A stretch of 64,000 bases of DNA from Candidatus Binatia bacterium. Lineage in GTDB: Bacteria > Desulfobacterota_B > Binatia > UBA9968 > JAJDTQ01. The notes below the pieces were generated by a model. The model was given only the letters and a program-made list of their open reading frames with translations. It was not told where the DNA came from and ran no database searches. Positions 1 through 7,387 of this stretch are shown one piece after another (position 1 is the first letter of the stretch; each line of letters begins with the position of its first letter). The stretch lies in the NCBI GenBank assembly GCA_022827045.1, contig JAJDTQ010000253.1, positions 1 through 64,000 on the forward strand. Reading direction: 5' to 3'. The translations under genes and the position numbers were made by a program.

Positions 1-509
1 ACCGCGACCGGCTGGGACTCGCAGCCGGCGACGCGTCGCTGTTGGCTTCGGACGACGGCCTCGCCGCCTTTTTCGAGGAAGCGGTCCGCTGCCACGACAA
101 TTCCAGATCGCTGGCCAACTGGGTCGTGAACGAGCTGCGCCTGGCACTCAAGGAAACACCCTTGAAGACGTCGCCGTTGACTCCGGCGGGCCTGGCGGAG
201 CTGGTGGCTCTCATCGACGGCCAGACCATCTCAGGCAAGGTCGCCAAGCAGGTCTTCGCCGTGATGCTGGACGAAGGCGGGAACCCCGCGAATATCGTCG
301 AGAGGCTCGGACTCCGGCAGGTGGCCGACACGGGCCGGCTCGATCCCGTCGTCGACGCCGTGCTCGCCGCCAACCCGGAGAACGTCGCCCGCTATCGCGA
401 GGGCAAGACCAATCTGCTGGGGTTCTTCGTGGGCCAAGTGATTAAATCCACCGGCGGCAAGGCCAACCCACGCCTCGTCAACGAGCTGCTGCGCTCGAAG
501 CTGGACTGA
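1..509 (+). CDS. gatB: GatB, Asp/Glu-tRNA amidotransferase subunit B (3' end only)
   Basis: The visible 168 residues, read in the frame starting at base 3, are the C-terminal tail of GatB: the helical GatB/YqeY domain that contacts tRNA, ending in a run typical of the family (NPRLVNELLRSKLD). GatB belongs to GatCAB, the cytoplasmic enzyme that amidates misacylated Glu-tRNA(Gln) or Asp-tRNA(Asn). The start lies outside the window, so the kinase-like catalytic part is not seen. The last ~118 bases overlap the 3' end of the convergent cytochrome c' gene. Identification is confident from the tail alone. Confidence 0.93.
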   Translation, partial: RDRLGLAAGDASLLASDDGLAAFFEEAVRCHDNSRSLANWVVNELRLALKETPLKTSPLTPAGLAELVALIDGQTISGKVAKQVFAVMLDEGGNPANIVERLGLRQVADTGRLDPVVDAVLAANPENVARYREGKTNLLGFFVGQVIKSTGGKANPRLVNELLRSKLD

Positions 510-1087
510 ACGGCCCGCGGATCGGGCACGGCGGCCCAGCGCTGAAGAACCGGCATTTCGCCCTTCTTTCGGAACGCCCGATGGCAGTCCGAACAAGTCC
601 GTTGCAGACGCTCGAAGACGGCGTCCGGCGCCGCAGCCGCGAGATCTTCGGACCCCGTTTGCAGCGGCGTCAAGCCTGCGCCCGCCCCTCCGCCACCTCG
701 CGCGGAAAGCCGTTCGTTGGAGGCCGCCGCGGCAAGAGCGTCCGCGTACCGGGCGAGCTCCCGGGCCATGGCGGAGAAACGGTCCCAGTCGCGCCATATC
801 GAGGGTTTCACCCGCGTCGGGTGCTGCATGCTCCCCTCGGGGAACAACACCGTCATCCTCTCGCCGCCGTGCGCCGCGATGGTCCGGGAGTGAAGCCTGA
901 CCCGTTCGACATCGTAGGGCTCCTTTCCGCGCATCATCGCTCGCAGTGCCTTCATGGCGCCGGCGATGGACGTCATGGCGTCCATGCGTTGCTTGACGAT
1001 GCCGGTGGCGTTGCGATGCGCATTCGCCGTGGCGCAAGCCAGGACCAGCACAAGAGCGGCGACGGTCAGACGCAGGCCCCGTGTCAT
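392..1087 (-). CDS. Cytochrome c' (class II c-type cytochrome) with C-terminal extension
   Basis: A signal peptide (LRLTVAALVLVLACATANA) leads into a helical domain ending in the haem motif CSDCH (about residues 165-169), followed by the RAFR typical of cytochrome c', a periplasmic four-helix haem protein. I chose ATG 1087 over GTG 1105 because AAGGAAAGG sits just upstream of it. Cytochromes c' normally stop soon after the haem motif; this one runs about 55 residues further, and the extra part is antisense to the 3' end of gatB, so the true C-terminus could be a recent read-through. It is third in a bacterioferritin-cytochrome c-cytochrome c' operon, about 20 bases after the preceding stop. 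Confidence 0.78.
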   Translation of the reverse strand: MTRGLRLTVAALVLVLACATANAHRNATGIVKQRMDAMTSIAGAMKALRAMMRGKEPYDVERVRLHSRTIAAHGGERMTVLFPEGSMQHPTRVKPSIWRDWDRFSAMARELARYADALAAAASNERLSARGGGGAGAGLTPLQTGSEDLAAAAPDAVFERLQRTCSDCHRAFRKKGEMPVLQRWAAVPDPRAVQSSFERSSSLTRRGLALPPVDLITWPTKNPSRLVLPSR

Positions 1088-1105
1088 GGCAACCTTTCCT
1101 TTCAC

Positions 1106-1513
1106 TCAGTAGATCCCTTTCGCCCGCTGCAATGCGCGTACGTACTCAATGATGGCTTTGACGTCCGCGTCCGAGAGGCCCGGAACGGGGGGCATGTTGC
1201 CGAAGCGCCAGTGGTGTGCCCGAACTCCCCTTCTCACCGCCAGCAGGAAGGCCATGTCGGAATGATGACCCGGCTCGTAATATCGGTGGACCAGCGGCGG
1301 TCCCTGGGGCGAGCCGGCCGCTCGCTGCCCGTGACACACGGCACACTTCTGATCGAAGAGCGCCTCACCGGGCATTCCCGCCTTCAACGACACCGGTATC
1401 CCTGAAGGCGTCCCTCCGGCCGGCCGATGTCCATGGTGATCGCCCGGCCACAGCATCCATGCCGCCGCGCCGACGGCCACCACCACGGCCACCGCGCCGA
1501 CGACGAGCCTCAC
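1106..1513 (-). CDS. Class I cytochrome c, membrane-anchored or secreted
   Basis: A 135-residue protein: an N-terminal hydrophobic segment (residues 2-22) without an obvious cleavage site, so probably a membrane anchor, then a class I cytochrome c domain with haem motif CAVCH at 57-61 and likely axial Met107 in the NMPPVPGLSD segment, ending in a helix typical of the family. It would carry electrons in the periplasm. The start overlaps the stop of the bacterioferritin-like gene by four bases (ATGA), so the two are translationally coupled. The partner oxidase or reductase is not in the window. Confidence 0.85.
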   Translation of the reverse strand: MRLVVGAVAVVVAVGAAAWMLWPGDHHGHRPAGGTPSGIPVSLKAGMPGEALFDQKCAVCHGQRAAGSPQGPPLVHRYYEPGHHSDMAFLLAVRRGVRAHHWRFGNMPPVPGLSDADVKAIIEYVRALQRAKGIY

Positions 1514-2052
1514 TCACTTTTCCCCAACGTCACCAGCAAGCTGGCCAGGTCGTCGGCGTGCTCCTCTTCCATCTTGAGGATGTCCTCGATGATCCGGCGG
1601 GTGGTGGGATCGTCGTTGGCAAGCCAGCGGATGATCTCGGAGTAGGTCTCGATGGCCACGCGTTCGGCCACCAGGTCTTCCTTGATCATCGCCTCCAGGG
1701 TGTCGCCTTCCTCGTACGCCGCATGGGACCGCGTCGCCAGTCCCTCGGGACTGAAGTTGGGCGAACCGCCGAGTTGGGTGATGCGCTGCGCCACCCAGTC
1801 CGCGTGCATCTGCTCCTCGTTGGCGTGCTGGAGGAACTCGGCCGCCACCGGCCCGGCGTTGATGCCGCTGGCCATGAAGTAGTGGTTCTTGTAGCGCAGG
1901 ATGCACACGATCTCGGTGGCCAGCACCTCGTTCAGCACCGAGAGCACCTGCTCCCGGTCTGCCAGGTAGGCGCCGGTGATGGCCCCCTGCTCCATCTTCT
2001 CGCGCGCACGCTTTTGAATAGCCTCGAGATCCGTCTTGAAGGGTTGTTTCAT
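1510..2052 (-). CDS. Bacterioferritin-like di-iron ferritin
   Basis: A 180-residue four-helix ferritin-like protein. The di-iron ligand pattern is visible: Glu47, Glu80-x-x-His83, Glu130 and Glu162-x-x-His165. Bacterioferritins oxidise Fe(II) and store iron in the cytoplasm; I see no clear haem-binding Met, so it could also be a Dps- or rubrerythrin-like family member. A Shine-Dalgarno AAAGGA lies about seven bases before ATG 2052. First gene of the operon with two c-type cytochromes, which suggests iron or redox-stress handling. The 164 bases upstream (2053-2216) should hold its promoter, but I found no convincing -35/-10 pair there. Confidence 0.82.
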   Translation of the reverse strand: MKQPFKTDLEAIQKRAREKMEQGAITGAYLADREQVLSVLNEVLATEIVCILRYKNHYFMASGINAGPVAAEFLQHANEEQMHADWVAQRITQLGGSPNFSPEGLATRSHAAYEEGDTLEAMIKEDLVAERVAIETYSEIIRWLANDDPTTRRIIEDILKMEEEHADDLASLLVTLGKSE

Positions 2053-2216
2053 TTGTCATCCTTTGTCCGAAGAGTATTCGCGCGGGTGCCTCCCCACTAT
2101 TCCTTTGTGCCACGTTTCCCGAAGTCGAGAAAGCTCGCGGAGCCGATCAGCGCCGACTTGGCCGGAGTCCGGAATCAGCCGCGGACCGGCGCCCTGCCTT
2201 TCCGAACTGCGGCGAC

Positions 2217-3839
2217 TTAACGCGCCCCCCGGACTTCCGTGGTGATGAGGTCCAGGACGTCCTGGCTGGTGATCGAGCCGACGAACGCCCTGGACTCCCG
2301 GTCCAGGACCGGTATCGCCGTGAGCGAGTTCTCGGCCATGAGCTGGAGGGCGTCTTCCACCGGCTCGTCGACCCACGTATTCGGCGTGGTCGCGCGCGCG
2401 ATCCTGCTCAAGGGGGTGTCGCTCCACGCGTGCTTGGGCAGATACCTGAGCATGGCGAGCGACACGATTCCCACGAACCCGTCGCGGTCCGTGATCACGT
2501 AGTCCTGCTGCCCCGCGCCGACCCATTGATCGGCGAACTCGCGAACCGTCAGCTTCGTTTCCGGGTGAGGATGGTTGCGGTCGATGATGTCACCGACGGT
2601 GATGTCGTCCAGGGCGAAGTGGATCATGGACGGCGGCACGGGGTGGGGCAACGGCACCGGCTCAGCAGGCTTGGCGCGGCTCACGGCGAAGCTGATGGCC
2701 GGGGGCGTCAGCAGAATGTAGGCGAGCATGATGAGCACGAACAACGAGAAGATGTCGGGTCCGATGACGCCGTTCTCCAGAAGGACCAACAGTATGGCGA
2801 TCTCGGCGACGCCCTTGGCCATCAGGCCGGTGGCGATGGTGAAGGGCATTTCGAAGCGGGCCGCCGATGCGCCCAGCCAAGCGCCGGCGAAGTTCCCCAC
2901 GAACGGCACCACGATCAGCGCCACGATGGTCCATATCTGCATCTCGGTGAACGACAGGCTGAGATGGAGGCCTGCCGAACTGAAGAAAAGCGGCACGAAG
3001 AAGCCGTCGGCGACGCTCTTCATGCCCGGGATGATGTCCCGGTGAACCTGGTGAGGAAGCCGCGACAGCGCCACGCCCAGGAGCAACGCCCCGAGGGAAC
3101 CGTGCAGGCCGATCTCCTCCGCCCCCACGACCGCGATGAACAGGACGCCGAGAATCAGCCCGAAGGACAGCTGAGGGACCCGCAGCAGCCGTTCCAGCAG
3201 CTCGATCAGCGGCGGGATGATCCGGCCCGCCAACACCCAGGTCCCCACGATGAAGACGGCGATCTGTCCCAGCAAGAGCAACACGCCGTCCAGGCTCACG
3301 TGCTGGGCGTGCTCGCCGATGGTAAACCCGATGACCAGCAGCACGATCAGCTCGGCAATGAGCGCGACGGTGAACATCTCGATGCCGATGGGTTGCCGCA
3401 GGCGGTCCGCATCGATCAATACCTTGGCGACGACGCCCAGGCTGGTGAGGGAGAGCACGCCGGCCAGAGCCAACGAGCCGCTGAAGTCGAGACCCAGGCC
3501 GAAGTCGAAGATCAGGTCGAAGGTGACCACCAGGGAGGCCATGATCGGGATCACCACCGAAATGACCGCCGCGATGAAGAACCTGCGATGGATCGCCGAC
3601 ATGAACGCCGAGACGTCAAGCTCGTCCAGACCGATGAGGAAAAAGTAGAGGAAGATCCCGATGCTCAGGAGGATCTGCAGGTAGCTGTTGATCTCGACGA
3701 TGCCGGTAATCGGGCCCAGGAGAATGCCCGTCGCGGTGTAGGCGACGATGGAGTTCAGCCGGAAGCGCTGGAGGATGCCTTCCGCCAGCTTGGCGACGAC
3801 GATGAGCAACCCGGTGGAGAGCAGCGCGTGTTCGAGCAT
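2217..3839 (-). CDS. CPA2-type cation/proton antiporter with C-terminal CBS pair
   Basis: About 540 residues. The first ~390 form a polytopic Na+/K+:H+ exchanger domain (KefB/RosB-like, roughly 12 membrane helices, with GxxLGPITG early and repeated glycine-rich helices). The last ~125 residues hold two CBS motifs (DDITVGDIID..., SLTAIPVLDRESRAFVGSI), which usually sense adenine nucleotides or ionic strength. It should exchange K+ or Na+ for protons at the inner membrane. I place the start at ATG 3839 (MLEHALLSTG) because the 29 residues before it in the longer frame do not look like a membrane protein N-terminus. No TrkA-N domain is present, unlike many KefB proteins. Confidence 0.85.
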   Translation of the reverse strand: MLEHALLSTGLLIVVAKLAEGILQRFRLNSIVAYTATGILLGPITGIVEINSYLQILLSIGIFLYFFLIGLDELDVSAFMSAIHRRFFIAAVISVVIPIMASLVVTFDLIFDFGLGLDFSGSLALAGVLSLTSLGVVAKVLIDADRLRQPIGIEMFTVALIAELIVLLVIGFTIGEHAQHVSLDGVLLLLGQIAVFIVGTWVLAGRIIPPLIELLERLLRVPQLSFGLILGVLFIAVVGAEEIGLHGSLGALLLGVALSRLPHQVHRDIIPGMKSVADGFFVPLFFSSAGLHLSLSFTEMQIWTIVALIVVPFVGNFAGAWLGASAARFEMPFTIATGLMAKGVAEIAILLVLLENGVIGPDIFSLFVLIMLAYILLTPPAISFAVSRAKPAEPVPLPHPVPPSMIHFALDDITVGDIIDRNHPHPETKLTVREFADQWVGAGQQDYVITDRDGFVGIVSLAMLRYLPKHAWSDTPLSRIARATTPNTWVDEPVEDALQLMAENSLTAIPVLDRESRAFVGSITSQDVLDLITTEVRGAR

Positions 3840-3980
3840 GTCGGATTCCGCGGTCGGCAGCGCAACCCGGGGGGCCTCCGGAAGACAACAGCCAAGGGCA
3901 CGCCCGGCGGCCGATCCCGCGGGCACTCTAGTCCGATTCCCGGTGGCGGTGCAACCCGCCGAGCACCTGCTCGATGTCTC

Positions 3981-4562
3981 TCAGGCGGGGGTCAATCCGA
4001 GGCGCTCGTCACGCCGGCGCAGCAGCATGATGAAGGGCAAGGCCAGCACCACCATCCAGGACTTCCCGACGACCTGTCCGAGCAGGAACTCGATGCTGCC
4101 GAAGGCCAGGTACAGGAACAGGATGCTGTCGACAATGAGGCCGACGATGCTGCTGGCGAACACGGCCAGGATCAACCGGCGCCGCTGCAGCGGCGTGTAG
4201 ACGGCGAGGTCGGCGGTCTCCGAGAAGAGGAAAGCCGCTCCGGATGCCACCACCAGCGCCGGCGGCGCGAAAACCGCCGACAGCAGGGCGCCGGCCACCA
4301 CGGCCACCGCCGCCCAGCGGACGCCGATGCGCCGCTGCACCAGGTCGCGCAGCACGAACGCCAGCCCGATGGTCAACACCCCGCTCGGCGCCATCACCCC
4401 CGGCGCCACCGGTATCAGGCACGGCGCGTCCGGCGGGCACACCGTCCCGACGTTGCCGATGAGCCAGTTGGCCGCTGGTATGCACAACCCGAACCCGATG
4501 AGAAAGAGGACGCCTTCCGTGCGCCTTCGCCGTTCAATGTCGGACACCGCCATACCTCCCAC
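3981..4562 (-). CDS. VUT-family (YhhQ/DUF165-like) membrane transporter
   Basis: A 193-residue protein with about six hydrophobic helices and the family's marks: RDLVQRRIG after the third helix, SETADLAVYTPL, and GLIVDSILFLYLAFG. Characterised VUT/YhhQ proteins import queuosine precursors (preQ0/preQ1), so that is the likely role, but the substrate is not proven by sequence. GTG 4562 is preferred, because the internal ATG nine bases later would have GGGAGG only one base away. I looked for a preQ1-type riboswitch in the 94 bases upstream and did not see one. It follows the ABC permease gene on the same strand. Confidence 0.8.
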   Translation of the reverse strand: MGGMAVSDIERRRRTEGVLFLIGFGLCIPAANWLIGNVGTVCPPDAPCLIPVAPGVMAPSGVLTIGLAFVLRDLVQRRIGVRWAAVAVVAGALLSAVFAPPALVVASGAAFLFSETADLAVYTPLQRRRLILAVFASSIVGLIVDSILFLYLAFGSIEFLLGQVVGKSWMVVLALPFIMLLRRRDERLGLTPA

Positions 4563-4656
4563 CTGTGCACCTTGTAGCGGGTTCGTCCCACCGTGCGCAA
4601 GGTCGCGGCGCCACCCCGCCGGCGCAAGCCGCCATGCGCCGCGGACCGGTCTCCCG

Positions 4657-6441
4657 TCACCCCTGCCACATGGCGGCGCGCCGGCCCAGGGCGAAGTAGA
4701 TGACGATCAGGGGAACCACCAGGAGCAGCGCGATCAGCGAGACCGCCGCGGCCTGGTTCAACTCCCCGTCCCCCCAGATGGCCCAGATGTAGACCGGTAG
4801 AGTGGTGTTGTCGCGGGTGACCAGAAGCGCCGCCATGGTCAGCTCGCTGTAGGCCAGGAGTGCCATCCACAACCAGGCATAGAGCAGCGTCGGCGCCAGC
4901 AACGGCCGCACGATGCGCCAGAACACGGTCATGGTTTCGAGCCCGAAGACGTAACCCGCCTCATCGAGGTCCTTGTGAATCTGCAACAGGGAGGAGTTGT
5001 ACATCCGCGTCGCAAAGGGAATCCGGGCGACGACGTTCACCAGGATGATGATGAGAATGGTGCCGTAGAACGGGACGTAGGTCGGCAGCCAGAACAGCGC
5101 GATGAACAGCGCGCCCACGGCGAAGATCATGTTCGGAATGACGTGCGGGAGAAAGGAGACGATGTCGAACAGCCCGGACAGGCGACTCTTCGACTTGATG
5201 ATGTTCCAGGAAAGAGCCACCCCCACGATGGTTGCCAGGGTCGGCACCACCAGCGTCAGGATCGCGGAGTTCCCCAGCGCGAACCAGAACGTGTCCCAGG
5301 GTATGTCCCTGAAGTTGGACAGCGTCACCATCTGTAACGCCGGCCAGGACGGCGCCATCAGGAACGGGAGGAGCGACGCCCACACCAGCATCCCCAGCGG
5401 CAGCAGCAGGTTGAGCGAAACCACCAACCCGATGAACAGCCATCCGGTGATCCACCACCGCCGAAGCTCCAGACGCCGCGGCCGGTAGGCCTTTCCCGAG
5501 ATCACCTGGTAGCGCTCACCGCGCTGGATGGTCCGCAGGTACCACCAGCTTATGAGAAGCGCCAGCGCCATCATGAATACGCTGATGGCGCCGACGATGC
5601 CGTAGTCCGGCGGAGCGTCCAGCGGCTGTGCGCGGACATACAGATAGGTGCTCAGGGTGTAGGTCCGGTTGGCCATTCCGAGAAACGCCGGAACGTCGAA
5701 AGTGGTCATGCCGAGCGCCATCACGTAGAGGCCCGCCGCCAGCATGCTCGGCCACATCAGCGGCAAGGTCACGTAACGGAGCCGATCGCCGAACCCGCCG
5801 CCGTGGACCTGGGCGCTCTCCTCGAGAGCCGGGTCCATGTTGCGGAAGGCGGGGGCGATCATGATGAAGGCAAGCCCCACGAAGTTGAGACCCTGGACGA
5901 AGCCCATTCCGGGCACCGAGCCGATGTTGAACGGAGCCGTCTCGAGAGAAAGGATATCCATCAGCCACCGGTTGACGATGCCGATGCGCGGGTGAAGGAG
6001 GAACTGCCACCCCATGGCCGGGAAGAAGGCCGGAACGGCGAGCGTGATGGTCAGGAGCGAGACGACCCAGCCGCGGGCCGGCAGGTCGGTGCGCTCCACC
6101 AGAAACGCGATGGGGACCGCCAACACGAGCGAGGTGACAACGACGACGAGCGTGAACCGGAACGTATTGACAGCCGCCCGGAATGCCGAGTCGTCGCGGA
6201 CGATCTCGTGAAAGTTGCCGAGCGTCCAGGCGCGGCCGGCGATCCGCCCCTCCTCGAGGAACGCCACCTGGACCACGACGGCCAACAGCAGGGCGATGAC
6301 GACAAGCGCCCCCAGGGCCACGCAAACGAAAGGCGGCGAGCCCAACAAGAGCCGTCGCCAGCGCACTCGGCGACCGGAGAGCCCATCCGTTGTCGGCAGT
6401 CGATTCAATCGCGTCCTTCGACTTCGTTCGCCCTTCGACAA
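4657..6441 (-). CDS. Fe3+/thiamine-type ABC transporter permease (fused double permease)
   Basis: Up to 594 residues with about 12 membrane helices in two homologous halves. Each half carries the loop that docks on the ATPase (EESAQVHGGGFGDRLRYVTL at ~207-226 and LDEAGYVFGLETMTVFWRIV in the second half), the layout of FbpB/ThiP-type permeases. It probably works with the binding protein encoded at 11468-12601. No ATP-binding subunit lies in the window. The start is uncertain: TTG 6441 lies inside a palindromic repeat, so the true start may be TTG 6408 or GTG 6366 (just before the first membrane helix). The repeat separates it from the upstream isochorismatase fusion. Confidence 0.85.
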   Translation of the reverse strand: MSKGERSRRTRLNRLPTTDGLSGRRVRWRRLLLGSPPFVCVALGALVVIALLLAVVVQVAFLEEGRIAGRAWTLGNFHEIVRDDSAFRAAVNTFRFTLVVVVTSLVLAVPIAFLVERTDLPARGWVVSLLTITLAVPAFFPAMGWQFLLHPRIGIVNRWLMDILSLETAPFNIGSVPGMGFVQGLNFVGLAFIMIAPAFRNMDPALEESAQVHGGGFGDRLRYVTLPLMWPSMLAAGLYVMALGMTTFDVPAFLGMANRTYTLSTYLYVRAQPLDAPPDYGIVGAISVFMMALALLISWWYLRTIQRGERYQVISGKAYRPRRLELRRWWITGWLFIGLVVSLNLLLPLGMLVWASLLPFLMAPSWPALQMVTLSNFRDIPWDTFWFALGNSAILTLVVPTLATIVGVALSWNIIKSKSRLSGLFDIVSFLPHVIPNMIFAVGALFIALFWLPTYVPFYGTILIIILVNVVARIPFATRMYNSSLLQIHKDLDEAGYVFGLETMTVFWRIVRPLLAPTLLYAWLWMALLAYSELTMAALLVTRDNTTLPVYIWAIWGDGELNQAAAVSLIALLLVVPLIVIYFALGRRAAMWQG

Positions 6442-6556
6442 GCCTGTCCTGAGCCCTTCGGCAAGCTCAGGACAGGCTTGCCGAAGGGCTCAGGACGAAC
6501 GGAGAAGGGCCGTCTCAATCGTTCGTCCTGAGCGTAGCGTCGCGAAGTCGAAGGAC
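6413..6556. repeat. Palindromic intergenic repeat with nested inverted repeats
   Basis: An outer 14-base inverted pair, GTCCTTCGACTTCG at 6413-6426 and its exact complement at 6543-6556, encloses a hairpin with 25-base arms (6430-6454 and 6465-6489, one mismatch) around a 10-base loop. The element lies between the fusion gene (stop 6578) and the permease and covers the first codons of the longest permease reading. It resembles the TTCGACAAGCTCAGG-type dispersed repeats seen in many environmental genomes. It may act as a transcript-stabilising or attenuating hairpin. Confidence 0.85.
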
Positions 6557-6577
6557 CGCTCGCCAATTCGACAGCTC

Positions 6578-7387
6578 CTACCTGAAGTCGGTGGCCGCGA
6601 GCCTGGAGAAGCGGAACTTGCCGGCGACCCGGGGCAGCACCGTGAACTGGTGCAGCGTGTACTCCATCTCATAATCGGAAAGGGCGTAGATCCCGTCGAG
6701 GGGCACCACCACCGTGTAGCCGAAGGCGCGCGCGGCCGTGGTCGCGGTGTAGAGCAAAGCGAAGTTGGCGGCGCCACCCAGGAACACCAGCGTATCGGTT
6801 CCCCAGCCTTCCAGCAGTTCCCGCAGCTCGCCGCCGAGGAACTTGTCGTAGCCGTTGGGGTAAAGAATCGGTTCGTCGCTCCGCCGGGCCAGCGCCGTCG
6901 CCGCTGCGCCGTGCGGCGTATCCTTCTCCCACACCACCACCGTGTAGACCACCGGCACCGACGCCGCCCGCGCCTTGTCGAGGAATCCGCGGGCCGGCCG
7001 GATCAGCGGCTGAGTCGGCTGGGACGGGTCTTCGGCCTTGGTGTTGAGGTCGAGCACGACGACCGCGGTGCTGGCCGCGTCCAGGACAAGCGCTTCCGGC
7101 GCCACCCGGTTCGGTCCGGTCCGCACCGGGGAGCGTTGTTCGCTCACCATCACCGTGGCATCCAGCGGCACGCCGCAGCCGGGACAATAACGCTCCTCCA
7201 ACAGCGCGCGTCCCTCCATGATCTCGTGGAACGGCCCCATGCGCCCCGGCGGCAGCAGCCGGGTGACACAGGCTTCGCGCCAGTCCTCGCCGGCGGCGCA
7301 GAGCCGGTAGCCGCAAGCGGCGCATTGCACCCACTCCCCGTCCTGCTCCTCCACCAGCTCCAGGTTTTCCCGCAGCGGCCGGCTCAC
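6578..7387 (-). CDS. Fusion: acetone-carboxylase-gamma-like zinc ribbon + isochorismatase-fold domain
   Basis: A 269-residue two-domain protein. Residues 1-85 resemble the small (gamma) subunit of acetone carboxylase: Cys22-x2-Cys25-Gly-Tyr-x3-Cys30 and Cys68-Pro-Gly-Cys71, a probable zinc ribbon. Residues ~105-260 have the isochorismatase-like fold (VVVLDLNTK, GYTVVVPLDG). The usual Asp is present (Asp113), but the catalytic Lys position aligns with Pro177 and the nucleophile Cys with Ala210 (GGAANFALLYTA), so the hydrolase half looks inactive and may be structural. It overlaps the stop of hyuB by four bases. The downstream-encoded relatives at 22681 and 29499 are the same two domains as separate genes. 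Confidence 0.8.
   Translation of the reverse strand: MSRPLRENLELVEEQDGEWVQCAACGYRLCAAGEDWREACVTRLLPPGRMGPFHEIMEGRALLEERYCPGCGVPLDATVMVSEQRSPVRTGPNRVAPEALVLDAASTAVVVLDLNTKAEDPSQPTQPLIRPARGFLDKARAASVPVVYTVVVWEKDTPHGAAATALARRSDEPILYPNGYDKFLGGELRELLEGWGTDTLVFLGGAANFALLYTATTAARAFGYTVVVPLDGIYALSDYEMEYTLHQFTVLPRVAGKFRFSRLAATDFR

Noticed and set aside
2053..2216. Sigma-54-like promoter (TGGCAC) before the bacterioferritin gene
   Set aside because: TGGCAC is present on the minus strand, but no TTGC element follows at the required distance.
2430..4577. Very long open frame on the plus strand across the antiporter and VUT genes
   Set aside because: Its translation is repetitive and rich in Asp, Glu, Gln, His and Arg, as expected of the antisense of GC-rich membrane-protein codons; no domain is visible and the minus-strand genes are clear.
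4563..4656. preQ1 riboswitch before the VUT gene
   Set aside because: Considered because VUT proteins may import queuosine precursors, but no preQ1-type stem and A-rich tail could be made out.
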